From positions 1-64,000 of the forward strand of contig CBDCME010000073.1 of assembly GCA_965218865.1 (NCBI GenBank): DNA of 64,000 bases, written 5' to 3'. Of this stretch, positions 17,662-28,222 are shown one piece after another. Every line of letters starts with the position of its first letter. The stretch's first letter is position 1. Source of the DNA: CBDCME01 sp965218865 (GTDB lineage Bacteria > Pseudomonadota > Alphaproteobacteria > JAAXGF01). The position numbers and the translations under genes are program-made. Below the pieces are notes generated by a model. The model was not told the origin of the DNA. It searched no databases and worked only from the letters and a program-made list of their open reading frames with translations.

Positions 17662-19727
17662 TAAGTTATGAGGTCGGGCACGAGCTCCTCGCGGTGCTGC
17701 GATAGCAACTCCTCCGCTTCCACCAACGGCCGGCCCGGTGGCAAAACGAAATCCGCGTGTCGGTTCTCCTGTTCCCAACGGGCCGCCGAGGCCTCCGCGC
17801 GCGCCCTTAGCTGCAGATCCCGACGGTCCGCCGTGATCTGCTGTTCGGCCCGGGGCCAGTGGGTCAGCAACGCCTCGTGCGCCACCCGCACTCGGGCTCC
17901 GGTTTCTCCCGCGGCATCGTCCGAGCCAGCCACAAGAAGACGCGCGTCCGGATGGAGAAACGCTTCGACGAGTGTTCTGGCCGGGGTTCCTTCCGCGAAG
18001 GTGGTCATCGGTACCATCCGCGCCGTCGCCCGCGCGTCCTCTCCCTGGCCCACCGTCACCAAGGACCGCAATACACTCGGCAAGGCCGCCTGGACGTCTT
18101 CCGGCTGGGACTGAAAACATTCCTCGGCCCGCCGTCCCAAGGCGCCTTCCATGCCCCCAAGCCGTTCATAGGCCTCGTAGGTCAGAAGCCCCTTATCGCT
18201 TCGCTGCTTCCACAGCTCATCCAGGGTGAACTCCAGCAATGGCAGGGCCTGCGGGTCTTTCGACGCCGTCTGACGCAATTCCTCGTCCAGCGCGATCGCC
18301 GTCTTCTCGTTGACCTCGAACCGTATCCCCGCTTCCCGCGCCGGCTGGCGGATGATCTGGCCAATCTCCGCATCGGTCGGTGGGGTCAGCAAATACCGGC
18401 CTTCTCCCTCCGATAACGCGACCAGAGAGGGAAGACCCGCCAGCCGGTCGAAGAAATCACTGCGCATCGTCGCGATCACCCACGCCAGTCCGCTTTGAGC
18501 CAAGCCTGCCAAGGCGGAAACGAAGGTTTCCCGCTCCTCTTGTGACAACCGTTCCAGCGTGAACAGCTCCTCCAGCTGATCCACCACGACCACCACGCGC
18601 GCTTCGGCGTGCTCGGTCAGCTCTGCTTTCTTGCCCGCCACCGAAAGGGCTTGGCGGATGGCTTGGCCAGCTTCCTCCGGTGCCTTTGCGAGGAGCGAGA
18701 CCAGTCGGCTTCGCTCATAGAGCAGGGGGTCTTCCTTGAGCTCGGGAAGCGCCGTCGGCGCCAACAGGGACCCGGCGAGCGCGGCCACGGGATTCCCGTC
18801 GGCGTCGCTGGGACGCATGATCGCGGTGCGCACCAGGGCGATCCGCGCCACCATCCCCGGCAACGACAGGTCCGGCAGCAGGCCGGCTTTCACCAGTGAG
18901 GATTTGCCGCTGCCGCTGGCGCCGAACACCAAGACGAAGGCATTCCCCTTGGCCGCTTGCCGCACCAGCAACTCGCGCAGCGCGTTGCGCGCCCGGGTGC
19001 GCCCGAAGAACACCGGGGCGTGTTCCATCTCGAACGATTCCAGGCCCCGGTACGGCGATCCCTGGTGCCAGCGGATGCCCGTCCGGACAATCTCTTCGTC
19101 CGGAAGGTCCAGGCGTTGCCGCAACAAGCCCCGCAGATGCTCCTCCAGCATCTCCTCGAACTGCTCCGGACCTGAAAACACGTGCGAGGCCGCCTTGAAC
19201 GTCCCCGCGGCCTCGTCCACGAACCAGTGCTTCATGAACGCTTCGACCAGACGCTTCTGTGCCCGTTGCCGCTCCAACGCGTCATCATCCTCCAGCGACG
19301 CCATAACCGGTGCTTGCTTGCGGTACAGCATGAGGTCCGGGAGGCGGCGCTCCAGGTACGACTTCACCGCGTCCTCGAACTCCCACTCGGTGCCGGTGAC
19401 CTGTTTGCCTGTGATCGGCCCCTTGAATTCCTCCTCGGGCAACAGCGAGCCCAGGCGCGACCACAGAATCACCACCACGATGTCGGTTTCGCGCGGCGGC
19501 GTGATCATGGTCTGGAAGTGTTCGGTGGCGATCAGCGGCTCGCGTTCCCAGAGCACCGGCTCGACGCGGAAGTGGTACCCGAACTCCCGGTCGAGACGCT
19601 CGACGACCCGCCGCGCGATCAGACGTTCCGGACGAACGTCCCCCGGCGATGAAATGAATACCCGGATCCGCCTAGGCTCGGTCACGGGTCTTCCCCCTTT
19701 TGCCTCTGTCTTGGTTTCCCTTACGGT

Positions 19728-19877
19728 CTGTTCGAAAACTCGCGGCACCGGTCCTCTCCCCCTCCCGGCCCCCGCCCCCTCCCGGCCACCCCTATCAGCA
19801 ACCTCTCGTGGGTGGCCGCGGGAGGGGGACAGCGCCGGAACAGACGCAAAAAATGCGCGGAAGCGCTTTTCGAACAG
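19728..19877 (+). repeat. hairpin repeat family, copy C
   Basis: 150 bases from CTGTTCGAAAACTCGCGG to GCTTTTCGAACAG. It is longer because the pyrimidine block CCCTCCCGGCCCCCGCCC is partly duplicated. It lies 40 bases upstream of the nSTAND start and spuriously extends that reading frame. Confidence 0.9.
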
Positions 19878-20026
19878 AGTATTACGAAAATCATAGCCGG
19901 CGCTGGCGCCACGGCAAGTGACGGCTGAGCGGGTGCCCGCAGAAGCGTTGATGGCGTCGGGGCGGCTGGTACTGACAAATTCCGGACGATGGGGCGCAGC
20001 CGTGTTATAGAGGCGAGACTAACAGC

Positions 20027-20157
20027 CTGTTCGAAAACTCGCGGCACCGGCCCTCTCCCCCTCCCGGCCCCCATATCAGCATACTTTCGTGGGTGGCCGG
20101 GAAGGGGAGAGGGCCGGAACAGACGCAAAAAATGCGCGGACGCGCATTTTCAAACAG
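20027..20157 (+). repeat. hairpin repeat family, copy D
   Basis: 131 bases from CTGTTCGAAAACTCGCGG to GCATTTTCAAACAG, with both internal hairpins. It lies 70 bases upstream of the AsmA gene. Confidence 0.9.
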
Positions 20158-22144
20158 ACACTAAGCAATACAATCGGTCGTCAATAAGATCGGAATTTGT
20201 GATCAGGGGGAGGTCTTTGACGTCATCATGAAGAAAATCCTCATCGGCCTTGCCGTCGTCGTCGTACTGTTGCTCGGGGTGGCGTTGATCATCCCCTCCT
20301 TCATCGACATGAACGACTACAAAGGGGAAATTTCGGAGCAGGTTCACGCCGCCACTGGACGCTCCCTCGAGATCGGCGGCGACATCCGCTTGGCGGTGTT
20401 GCCCCGCCTCGAACTCGAACTCTCCGACGTGTCCTTCGGAAACGCGCCGGGGGCACGGACGCCGGAAATGGCGACCCTGTCGGAACTCGATTTGGAATTG
20501 AAACTGTTTCCGCTTCTGAGCGGGACGATCGTGATCGACAGTTTCGTGCTCGTCGAGCCGGTCATCAATTTGGAGGTTGATGCCGAGGGAAGCCCGAATT
20601 GGGTCTTCGACACCGGCGCCCCCGCCGAGGCGGAGAGTGGGGAGGGAGGGGCGCCGCCGCTCTCGGACGTGAGGCTCGGCGACGTGCGAATCGAAAATGG
20701 GCAGGTGGCCTACGCCGACGCGGCCGGAAACTCGTATGTGCTCAGCGATATCGACATGTCGGTGGAGATGACCGATTTCGGTAGTCCCCTCGCGGCCAAG
20801 GGGTCGTTGGTCTTCAACGAGCAGGAGATCACCATCACGGTCGATGTCGATACAGTGTCGAAGCTCATGGCCGCGGCGCCGACGCGGGTCGGTCTCTCAA
20901 TTGAAAGCGCGCTCGTCGAGCTTAGCTTCACGGGGGACGTCGTCGTTGCCGAGGTTCCGAAGCTAGATGGAGAGGTCAATCTTTCGGTGCCATCGATTCG
21001 GGAACTCGCGGCCTGGGCTGGGGCACCGCTGGAGATGCCCGGCACCGGCCTGGGTCCGTTTCGGGCCAAGGGAGAGATCGCGGTCGATGGCCGGCGCATT
21101 ACGATTTCCGGGGCCGAAATCGCCCTCGACGAGATAACTTCCAAGGGCACCATGACGGTGGACTTGAGCGCCGAGAAACCGACGATCACGGCCGATCTCG
21201 AAACCGGCGTGCTGGTCCTCGATCCCTATATTCCGACGCCAGGGGGAACGGAAGAAGCGGAACCGGCCTCCGAGCCAGCCGATTGGAGCGACGAGCCGAT
21301 CGATGTTTCGGCCCTGGCTCTGGCTAACGCCGAATTCGCCTTTCGCGCCGAAGGGATCCGGGTTCAAAACCTGGAGGTCGGCAAGAGCGTTTTGGAGCTT
21401 CACCTCGCCGACAGTAATCTCGTCGTCACTCTCAAGGAGTTGGCGCTTTATGGCGGCAACGGCACGGCTCGGATTCAATTGGACGGACGCTCTGAGGTTC
21501 CACGCATCGCCAAGACCGTCAGCATCACGAAGGTTCAAGCCGAACCCCTCCTGAGCGCCGCGGCCGACTTCGATCGGCTTTCCGGAACCGCGAATATCGA
21601 GTTCGAGGTCGTGGGATCGGGCCGCAGCCAACGGGAAATCGTCGCCAATTTGAACGGCGGCGGCAAGGTTGCTTTCCTGAACGGCGCGATCAACGGAATC
21701 AATCTCGCGTCGATGGTCCGCAATATCAAGTCCGCGTTTCTCGACGACGCGGCGGACGAAGTGCAAAAGACCGACTTCGCCGAATTATCGGGGAGTTTCC
21801 GGATCACCGACGGAATTCTGCGCAACGACGATCTTTCGATGAAGGCGCCGTTGATACGGTTGTCGGGCGCCGGAACCGTGGATCTGCCGAAGCGAACCTT
21901 GGAATATCGGGTCGCACCAACAGCGGCGGCGACGGTCGAGGGCCAGGGTGGTGAAACGGACGTTGTCGGAATTACCGTCCCGGTGATCGCCGAGGGGGCC
22001 CTGGCACGACCTCTCGTACCGGCCTGATTTGAGTGGGCTCATCGGCGACACCTTGAGCGATCCGAGCAAGGCGCTCGACGCCGCGTTGGACGTCGTGGAC
22101 AGCGTCACCGACGCCCCCGGGGAGCTGCTCGACGAAGTTACGGA

Positions 22145-23710
22145 GTCGCCCGTGAAGAACGTGTAAGCGGCTGATGTTGGTAGTTCTTTCGGTTTGGCGA
22201 AGTAATCGGATTTGCAAGAAAACGGGTTTTGGGCCTGAAAAGCTTGTGATTTGAAATAATTGATTTTGGGGATTCCCTTCCGTTGCGGAACGTGATTCTC
22301 TGCTCCCGTCGATTGGGATTGGAGAACTGTGATGAAGCCATCGCGCAAGGTGTCATCGGGAATAGAGGACCTGTTCCGCTCGCGGTTCGAAAACATCATC
22401 AACCTGCGCCACGAGTTGGTGGTGTTGGGGGGCCGGATCGCGTGGACTTTCTTCGACGAGACCTATGAAGCCTTGTATTCGGAGGAGGGTCGGCCGGGGG
22501 TCCCGACGCGGTTGATGGTTGGGCTGCACATCCTCAAGCATATGTTCGATCTCTCGGATGAGGAGGTCTGCGAGCGCTGGGTCTACGACCCATACTTCCA
22601 GTGCTTCTGCGGCGAAGAGTACTTTCAGCATGAGCTACCCATGGAGCGCTCGTCGATGACCCGGTGGCGGGACCGGATCGGGCCGGAAGGTTTGGAGAAG
22701 GTATTCCAGGAGAGCCTGGCCGTGGCCCACCGGGTGGGGGCGCTGCGGGAGAAGGACCTCGAGCGGGTGACGGTGGACACCACCGTACAAGAGAAGGCGA
22801 TTGCCTTTCCGACCGACGCCAAACTGATGCAACGAGCCCGCGAGCGGCTGGTGCGACTGGCACGGGAGCACGGCATTGCCCTGCGTCAGTCCTATACCCG
22901 CCTGGGCAAGAGGGCGTTGATCATGCAAGGCCGCTACCGCCATGCCAAACAGCACAAGCGGGCCAACAAGGCCCTGCGCAAGCTCAAGACCTATCTCGGG
23001 CGCACCGTCCGCGACATCCGCCGCAAGACGGCCCAGGAGGAGAGCCTACGGGATACCTTCCGCCGCCCCTTGTGGCTGGCCGAGCGGGTGTCGACCCAGA
23101 AGCGGCGCGACCCCTTGCCCAAGGTCTATTCGCTCCACGCGCCCGAGGTCGAATGCATCGGCAAAGGGAAGGCGCACAAGCCGTACGAGTTCGGCTGCAA
23201 GGTCTCCGTGGCGGCGACCAATTCCCGCCCCCCCGGCGGCCAGTTCGTCGCCCACGTCAAGGCCTTCCACGGCAATCCCTATGATGGCCACACCTTGAGG
23301 CAGGTGATCGAAGAGATGGAACGCTGGACGGGGATATCGGCCGAGCGCATCTATGTCGACAAGGGATACCAGGGCCACGATTACCCCAACAAACACCGCG
23401 TCTTTAGATCAGGCCAGAAACGCGGCATCACGCCGACGATCAAGAAGGAGCTCAGGCGGCGCTCCGCCGTCGAGGCCGTGATCGGACATCTCAAGAGCGA
23501 TGGCAGGCTGGGGCGCAACTTCCTCAAAGGCCGCGACGGCGACAAGATCAACGCCATCCTCGCCGGCGCCGGCTACAACTACCGCCTTGTCCTCAAATGG
23601 CTGAGGCGTTTGTTTGTCCAAATCCTGGCCGCGCTCCTCAGCGACATCTCGCACCCCACCGCAAACCCAATCGCCGCTTCAGCTTGAAATCAGGGTTCTT
23701 CACGGACGAC
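22145..23710 (+). mobile_element. IS5-type element, full-length copy
   Basis: 1,566 bases. Tips are GTCGCCCGTGAAGAAC and, inverted, GTCGTCCGTGAAGAAC. It is flanked by the 6-base duplication TACGGA (22139–22144, 23711–23716). Removing it restores the AsmA reading frame. Confidence 0.92.
22332..23687 (+). CDS. IS5-superfamily transposase (InsH-type N-terminal domain)
   Basis: 451 residues, intact. The N-terminal part (FRSRFENIINLRHELVVLG, then VGLHILKHMFDLSDEEVCERW) matches the InsH/DUF772 domain. The DDE domain has VTVDTTVQEKAI for the first Asp, a long insertion, IYVDKGYQGHDY for the second Asp, and RRSAVEAVIGHLKSDGRLGR for the Glu. ATG 22332 has GGAG upstream. The internally deleted relative at 31771–32537 has matching ends and could in principle be moved by this enzyme. 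Confidence 0.92.
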   Translation: MKPSRKVSSGIEDLFRSRFENIINLRHELVVLGGRIAWTFFDETYEALYSEEGRPGVPTRLMVGLHILKHMFDLSDEEVCERWVYDPYFQCFCGEEYFQHELPMERSSMTRWRDRIGPEGLEKVFQESLAVAHRVGALREKDLERVTVDTTVQEKAIAFPTDAKLMQRARERLVRLAREHGIALRQSYTRLGKRALIMQGRYRHAKQHKRANKALRKLKTYLGRTVRDIRRKTAQEESLRDTFRRPLWLAERVSTQKRRDPLPKVYSLHAPEVECIGKGKAHKPYEFGCKVSVAATNSRPPGGQFVAHVKAFHGNPYDGHTLRQVIEEMERWTGISAERIYVDKGYQGHDYPNKHRVFRSGQKRGITPTIKKELRRRSAVEAVIGHLKSDGRLGRNFLKGRDGDKINAILAGAGYNYRLVLKWLRRLFVQILAALLSDISHPTANPIAASA

Positions 23711-23896
23711 TACGGAGGGGGTTCTGGGATCCTCGGACGACGAGTCGGATCTAGGAATCTCAATTCCGGATCCCACGGACTTGCTCAAAAATCCGTTTGC
23801 CGACTGAAATCCCGAAGGGTGGCATAACAGTCCCGACGGGAAGGTCGGAAAATGGGCGCCGCGGTCGCCGTCGATCGACAACACCGGAGAACCGGA

Positions 23897-24433
23897 ATGG
23901 GTATTTTCAGGGGCGGCTTGATCGCGGCGATCGCCATCGCCGTCACAACTTCGGTTGCCGCGGCGGGAACCACGATCGCCGACTTTTTTGGATCGTACGA
24001 GGGTTCCGGTTTCGCGATCGATTCGAGCGGGCCTTAAGCCACCCGGGAAAGAATTCTTAAATTGGATATTGCGCCTCTCGACGGCGACGGGTTCACGATC
24101 AGATCGGCCATGGCGGAGAAATCTCCCTCGCGGTCGGACCGCACCTTCATGCCCGAGGAATGGTTGTCGGAAACGAATTTCGTTTCTTCCGACGAGAGCG
24201 GCATATACAACGCCACGTTTCCCGGAAACGTACTGAGGGGCGGCACCCTGAGTTGGGCCCGAATAAGCGAAGGTTCATTGACCGTCTACCGCATGGAAAT
24301 CGAGGAAGAGGGTATTCCCGAGATTCAGATTTTTCGCCGCACGCTCACCCCCGAGGGACTCGAGTTTAAATTTACCGCGCAACGTGACGGCGTCGAGCGG
24401 CGAAGCTTGCTCGGGCTGTACCTTAGACAGTAG
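23897..24433 (+). pseudogene. small secreted protein with an in-frame stop
   Basis: ATG 23897 starts a signal peptide (MGIFRGGLIAAIAIAVTTSVAAA). After DFFGSYEGSGFAIDSSGP there is a TAA at 24035–24037, and the same frame stays open to 24433 (ATRERILKLDIAPLDGDGF ... RRSLLGLYLRQ). A single nonsense change therefore seems to have split a ~178-residue exported protein. No family is recognised; the conserved-looking core with alternating hydrophobic residues suggests a small beta-barrel. The stop could also be an assembly error. Confidence 0.6.
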
Positions 24434-25175
24434 CGTTCGATCCCGGGGGAACGTGTCGAGGGTCCGTCGCGAATGGTGCCTCGAGCGAATGGGATCCGGC
24501 CGGGGTCGCGAGAAATCTCCGTAAACGCGATTTTGCGGGCCCACGCCTGGCGTTCACGGACCCGTTAATCGCTTCGATCCGGACGGCGGGCGGCAGGAGA
24601 CGAAGGCACGTTTCATTCCGGAAATCGGATGGAAGACGTGTCGCGAAATCCCGACGGTCCGCGGGCTTTGGACGGGGCCCATTCCGAGAAGTTGATCGCC
24701 ACGCCGGAATCCGGCGGGATCGAGGAAGTCGCCCGGGCGGGCCCCGCCCGGCGCCGTCACCATCGCTCCCTTCGGCGACGATTTCGGTGCCGCCATGGGG
24801 CAGGTGCGGCCGTCTTCTCCGACGGCGGCCCCGCACCCGTCCCTGTTGCCCCGCCAATACGACGCCAGGACCATCGCCTCGGCGTTCGCCACCATCCTCG
24901 ACGAGCTCGTTTGATTTGCGCTTAACCCTTCGAATGTGGACCGGTCTGTCTGGTTTCGGCTGAGCCTTGTGTCTTAATTTCGAGCCAGCGATAACTCTTA
25001 GCCCATCCGCCGACCCAGCGATAATTTTCAAGCCCAAAACGCGTTCAGCGGTTCCATCGTCGATCCCGCGGCGATTTGCCGCGAGGCCAAGAACGGGCCC
25101 TCGGATTGGAATCTGGATGACAATGTCCCTGGCATGTAATCTCTTGGGCAGTAAACGCTTTCGGGGACCGCGTGC
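24434..25175. other. 742 bases with only degraded coding remnants
   Basis: No frame is convincing. Fragments such as EKLIATPESGGIEEVARAG and, one base out of frame, GAVTIAPFGDDFGAAMGQV ... ASAFATILDELV (ending near 24915) suggest an old broken gene on +. A direct pair CCAGCGATAACTCTTA/CCAGCGATAATTTTCA lies at about 24985–25035. Confidence 0.4.
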
Positions 25176-25619
25176 ATGAACGTCCTTTCCGTACTCAGCA
25201 TCCTCCTCGCCGCCCTTCTCGTGCCGAACGGGGCGGGCACCGCTTCCGAGGATTCGTCCCGTCACCTCGCCGGAGATGTGAGTGCCGACGATGATGCCAT
25301 TCCGGGTAATGTGGATTGGAGGATGTTGGAGATGGAATCCTTGGAAGAAATTCTCATCGAAGACGCCGCGATGCGCGCCGTCGTCTGCCGGGTGCCGTTC
25401 ATCGATTTCACGCTTAAAAGACTCACGCGCGCGACCAAGATTTCCCAGAAGAAGCTCAAGGACGCGATCGAAAAACTCGACGTCGTCGGGTTGGTCGCTA
25501 CCTCCGGCAAGGGGGGGGCCATGCGCATCTCTCCGGCAAACGAGGAAGCGCGAGACAAGTTGCGGTCGTTGGCACGTGAATATTGCACGAGCGACGATGA
25601 ATGCGGGGTGGCGAAGTAG
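25176..25619 (+). CDS. exported winged-helix protein, single-domain form
   Basis: 147 residues. Signal peptide MNVLSVLSILLAALLVPNGAGTA, then a 100-residue domain that aligns with the N-terminal domains of the proteins at 30637 and 37116. Shared landmarks: acidic residues before MRAVVCRV, a helix-turn-helix-like stretch (LKRLTRATKISQKKLKDAIEKL), a wing (DVVGLVATSGKGGAMRI), and the end AREYCTSDDECG. Three cysteines are kept in all three proteins (CR, YC, xCG), which fits disulfide bonding outside the cytoplasm. The fold resembles ArsR-type DNA-binding domains, but an exported DNA binder would be unusual, so the function is open. Only a weak ribosome site (GGGG) precedes the ATG. Confidence 0.75.
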   Translation: MNVLSVLSILLAALLVPNGAGTASEDSSRHLAGDVSADDDAIPGNVDWRMLEMESLEEILIEDAAMRAVVCRVPFIDFTLKRLTRATKISQKKLKDAIEKLDVVGLVATSGKGGAMRISPANEEARDKLRSLAREYCTSDDECGVAK

Positions 25620-25702
25620 CGGTTCAACATTTCTCCAAGGTGCGGTCACCCCCCTGAATTCCAGTCTCCGAACGAGCGGAAATTCTTTATCTCCGGCAGT
25701 TA

Positions 25703-26871
25703 TACCAACCGCCCCAGAGTTTGACTCGCGCAAAGGTTTACACGCTAGGTTTTGTATGATTCAAGGTTGTTGGCAACAAGGGAGTGTGTTCAATGCCAAC
25801 GATTCCTTTGCGAAACGACTTTGATGCTGAAAGAGTCCGTGTTCTTGCGGCACGGAGCGATGATGGGAACCAGGCGCGACGGCTTTTGTCGATGGCGGCC
25901 ATCTACGATGGGATGGATCGAGCGTGCGCGGCGGGTATTGGCGGCATGGATCGGCAGACGTTGCGGGACTGGGTTCACCGGTTCAACGCGGGAGGTCCGG
26001 CCGGTCTGATCGACCGCAAGCCGAACGGGGCGTTGCGTCGGTTGACGCCGTCGCAAATGGCGGCGCTTTCGCGGGCTATCGAGGCCGGTCCCGATCCCGA
26101 ACGGGATGGGGTCGTGCGCTGGCGCTGCATCGATCTCAAGCAACTGATCCGAACGCGCTTCGGCGTGGACTATCACGAGCGGAGCGTCGGCAAGCTGCTG
26201 GCCGCGCTCGGGTTCTCGCATATTTCCGCGCGCCCGCGCCACGTCGGCCAGGATGCGCGGGCACAGGAGGAATTTAAAAAAAAGTTTTCCCGAACACTTG
26301 GCGAAAATCGTAGCGGCACAGCCACCGGACACGCCCATCGAGGTTTGGTTTCAAGATGAAATGCGCGTCGGCCAGAAGAACAGCCTGGTGCGCCAGTGGC
26401 GCCCCAAAGGGATCGCGCCCGCGCCAGGTCAAGGACCTACGGACCTCTTCGGCGTATCTCTTCGGCGCCATCTGCCCCGAGCGCGGTGAGGGCGCGGCGC
26501 TGGTCATGCCGCGCGCCAATACTGAAGCCATGGACCTGCATCTCGAGGAAATCAGCCGGGCCGTTGCCCCAAACGCCCATGCCGTCGTGCTGCTCGACCA
26601 AGCCGCATGGCACACCACTGCCAAACTCGGCATCCCGGAGAACATCTCCCTCGTGCCTTTGCCACCCAAGTCCCCGGAGCTCAATCCCGCCGAAAATGTC
26701 GGGCAATACCTCCGCCAGAACTGGCTCTCCAATCGTGTCTTCGACTCCTATGAAGCCATCGTCGAGGCCTCTTGCCAAGCCTGGAACAACCTGACCGACC
26801 AACCTTGGAAGATCATGTCCATCGGCCCCAGAGCGTGGGCTCGCACAAGTCAATGTTAAGGGCGGTTGGTA
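25703..26871 (+). mobile_element. IS630-family element copy 3
   Basis: Ends TACCAACCGCCC and GGGCGGTTGGTA, TA at 25701–25702 on the left; the right-hand TA is not duplicated. Opposite orientation to copies 1, 2 and 4. Confidence 0.9.
25793..26859 (+). pseudogene. IS630 transposase copy 3, extra frameshift
   Basis: Frame 1 starts MPTIPLRNDFDAERV at 25793 and reaches the eight-A run at 26276–26283. Frame 2 holds the DDE part, but an extra base near 26400 (GTGGCGCCCC instead of GTGGGCCCC) breaks it between VRQW and PKGSRPRQ. The tail (ENISLVPLPPKSPELNPAEN) is otherwise conserved, with a W-to-G change in ENVGQYL. This copy is probably inactive unless the extra base is an error. Confidence 0.85.
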
Positions 26872-27135
26872 TTACTTCCGGAATTTAGATAATTATTATC
26901 AAGATTGTTTGTCAGACAACAGTCTGCACTATCTGGGCGAAAGACCCAAAGCTATTTTCGAAAACACGGCTATTCCCGAATACGTCAACCCGGATGTGGT
27001 CGCCGCCGCGTTTATAACAGAAGAGGTGTCGATCGACCAGGTAACACTAAAGGGTTTTCTTAAGAATAAAATCCTCGAATCTCCGACCATTGACCTCTAC
27101 TTGGGACATTGCGTAACTGAAATATTAATATCCTA

Positions 27136-28222
27136 ATATGACACCTGACGATCAGGCGGCGTATTTGACGGGGTGGGGGCGGAAGTAACCGCGCACTCGA
27201 TCCGATGAACGCTGAATTGCGCGCAAGACGGCGTGGGTATTCTTGTCCAGTTCGTCCTTGGTGCCGGGCTGCGGCTTTTGGCGCAACTTCTGCTTGACAT
27301 CGTTGTTCAAGTATTTGTCCGGGCTGCACTCGGGGGCCGGGAGGTAGAACAGCTCGATCTCGTGGCGATGGCTCAGAGTCCAGGCCTTGACCCACTTGGC
27401 GTGGTGCACCTTCAGGTTATCTATGATCAGGAACACCTTCTGCTTTGCGTCCTTGATCAGCCGCCGCAGGAAGATGATGAAGCGATCGACGTTAAGCGCC
27501 CCATCATACAGCATGAAGCGCATCAGGCCGCGGTTGGAGACGGCCGAAATCATGCTCTTGGAGATCTTCTTGGCGGTCCGGCCAACCACCGGCGTCTGGC
27601 CTCTTGGGGCATAACTGCGGCCGATCTGGTCTTGGTTGGAGATGCCGGTCTCGTCGCCCCAGTAGACGACGGCTCTCTCTCGCTTGGCGCGCCCGGCGAT
27701 CGCCGGGTAGTCGCGCTCCAACCAGGCGGCCACGGCGGCGGGCGAGCGTTGTTTGGCGCGCGCCAGCGGCTTTTGCGGGGTCATGCCCCAGCGCTTCAGG
27801 TAGAGCTGGACGGTCGACAGGCCAAGGCGCTTGCCCAACCGGCGCTCGATCAACTCGCGCACCGCACGGGACGTCCACAATGCAAACGGCAGTTTGAGCT
27901 GATCGGGCGTCTTGTCGGCGATCCAGCGGCGGACTTGCCGGCCCTCCTCGGTGGTCAGCGCCCCCTTGCCCTTGCGTCCGGAAACCCGACGACCATCCAG
28001 GAGGCCGTCCTCGCCCCGTTCGCGATACCGCTTGAGCCAGATGTTGACCGTCTGCCGCTGCACGCCAACAACCCTGGCCGCCTCGGCCCGGCTCGATCCA
28101 CCCTGCTCGACAAGCACGATCGCCCGACGCCGGAGTTCCTCCTGCGCCGCCCGACAAATGCCACGAAAGTCACGCGCTTCCATGCACCATGTATAGCACA
28201 GTCCGATCAATATGTCAGGTAT
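27136..28222 (-). mobile_element. second type of IS630-family element
   Basis: 1,087 bases between TA duplicates at 27134–27135 and 28223–28224. The ends share ACCTGAC-N-ATC (ATATGACACCTGACGATC left; ATACCTGACATATTGATC right, inverted). Excision rebuilds the oxidoreductase frame exactly. Confidence 0.88.
27152..28183 (-). CDS. IS630-family transposase, single-frame type
   Basis: 343 residues, intact and unlike copies 1–4. The N-terminal helix-turn-helix (SSRAEAARVVGVQRQTVNIW) is followed by a winged helix with the TPQKPLARAKQR linker. DDE residues lie in VVYWGDETGIS, VFLIIDNLKVHHAKWVK and LPAPECSPDKYLNNDVKQKL (Asn-Asp where many relatives have Glu nearby). ATG 28183 is chosen because the upstream codons lie in the terminal repeat. 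It inserted by TA duplication in the oxidoreductase gene. Confidence 0.9.
   Translation of the reverse strand: MEARDFRGICRAAQEELRRRAIVLVEQGGSSRAEAARVVGVQRQTVNIWLKRYRERGEDGLLDGRRVSGRKGKGALTTEEGRQVRRWIADKTPDQLKLPFALWTSRAVRELIERRLGKRLGLSTVQLYLKRWGMTPQKPLARAKQRSPAAVAAWLERDYPAIAGRAKRERAVVYWGDETGISNQDQIGRSYAPRGQTPVVGRTAKKISKSMISAVSNRGLMRFMLYDGALNVDRFIIFLRRLIKDAKQKVFLIIDNLKVHHAKWVKAWTLSHRHEIELFYLPAPECSPDKYLNNDVKQKLRQKPQPGTKDELDKNTHAVLRAIQRSSDRVRGYFRPHPVKYAA

Larger units (their letters stand above)
15887..19685 (-). pseudogene. DUF4062–nSTAND NTPase–WD40 protein, split by IS630 and cut by IS256
   Basis: GTG 19685 has AAAGGGGG upstream. Domain order: DUF4062 (IRVFISSPGDVRPERL, residues ~5–110), then an nSTAND P-loop NTPase (YRGLESF, FFGRTRARN, Walker A GASGSGKSSLVKAG, Walker B VVVVDQLEELF). 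A helical region follows to 17662. Beyond the IS630 copy comes a coiled segment, a membrane helix (MGAAAAMAVLAIIAGVVGFI) and the start of a WD40 repeat region (GTAQLWDFPSGEV), cut at 15886. Removing the IS and one TA restores DLITYIEASVAAERERQ. Proteins of this design are predicted signal-sensing switches, some in phage defence. Function here is lost or truncated. Confidence 0.85.
20228..23807 (+). pseudogene. AsmA-family envelope protein, frameshifted and split by an IS5-type element
   Basis: ATG 20228 opens an N-terminal membrane anchor (MKKILIGLAVVVVLLLGVALI) and the classic AsmA start IEIGGDIRLAVLPRLELELSDV. AsmA-like proteins span the periplasm and are thought to move lipid between membranes. 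Two lesions follow. Near 22010 an extra base (CCTCTCGTACC) breaks the frame before the usual ARPSYRPDL motif; the next frame continues correctly as YRPDLSGLIGDTLSDPSKAL. At 22139–22144 the IS element is inserted, and removing it with one TACGGA joins DEVTE to GVLGSSDDESDLGI and the true end at 23807. The intact protein would have been about 670 residues. Confidence 0.88.

Noticed and set aside
19686..19748. Earlier start for the nSTAND gene
   Set aside because: The extra codons come from the hairpin repeat; GTG 19685 has a ribosome site and begins the conserved DUF4062 domain.
24423..25733. Open frame of 436 codons on −
   Set aside because: It runs antisense to the exported winged-helix gene and through degraded sequence; arginine-rich, no domain, no ribosome site.
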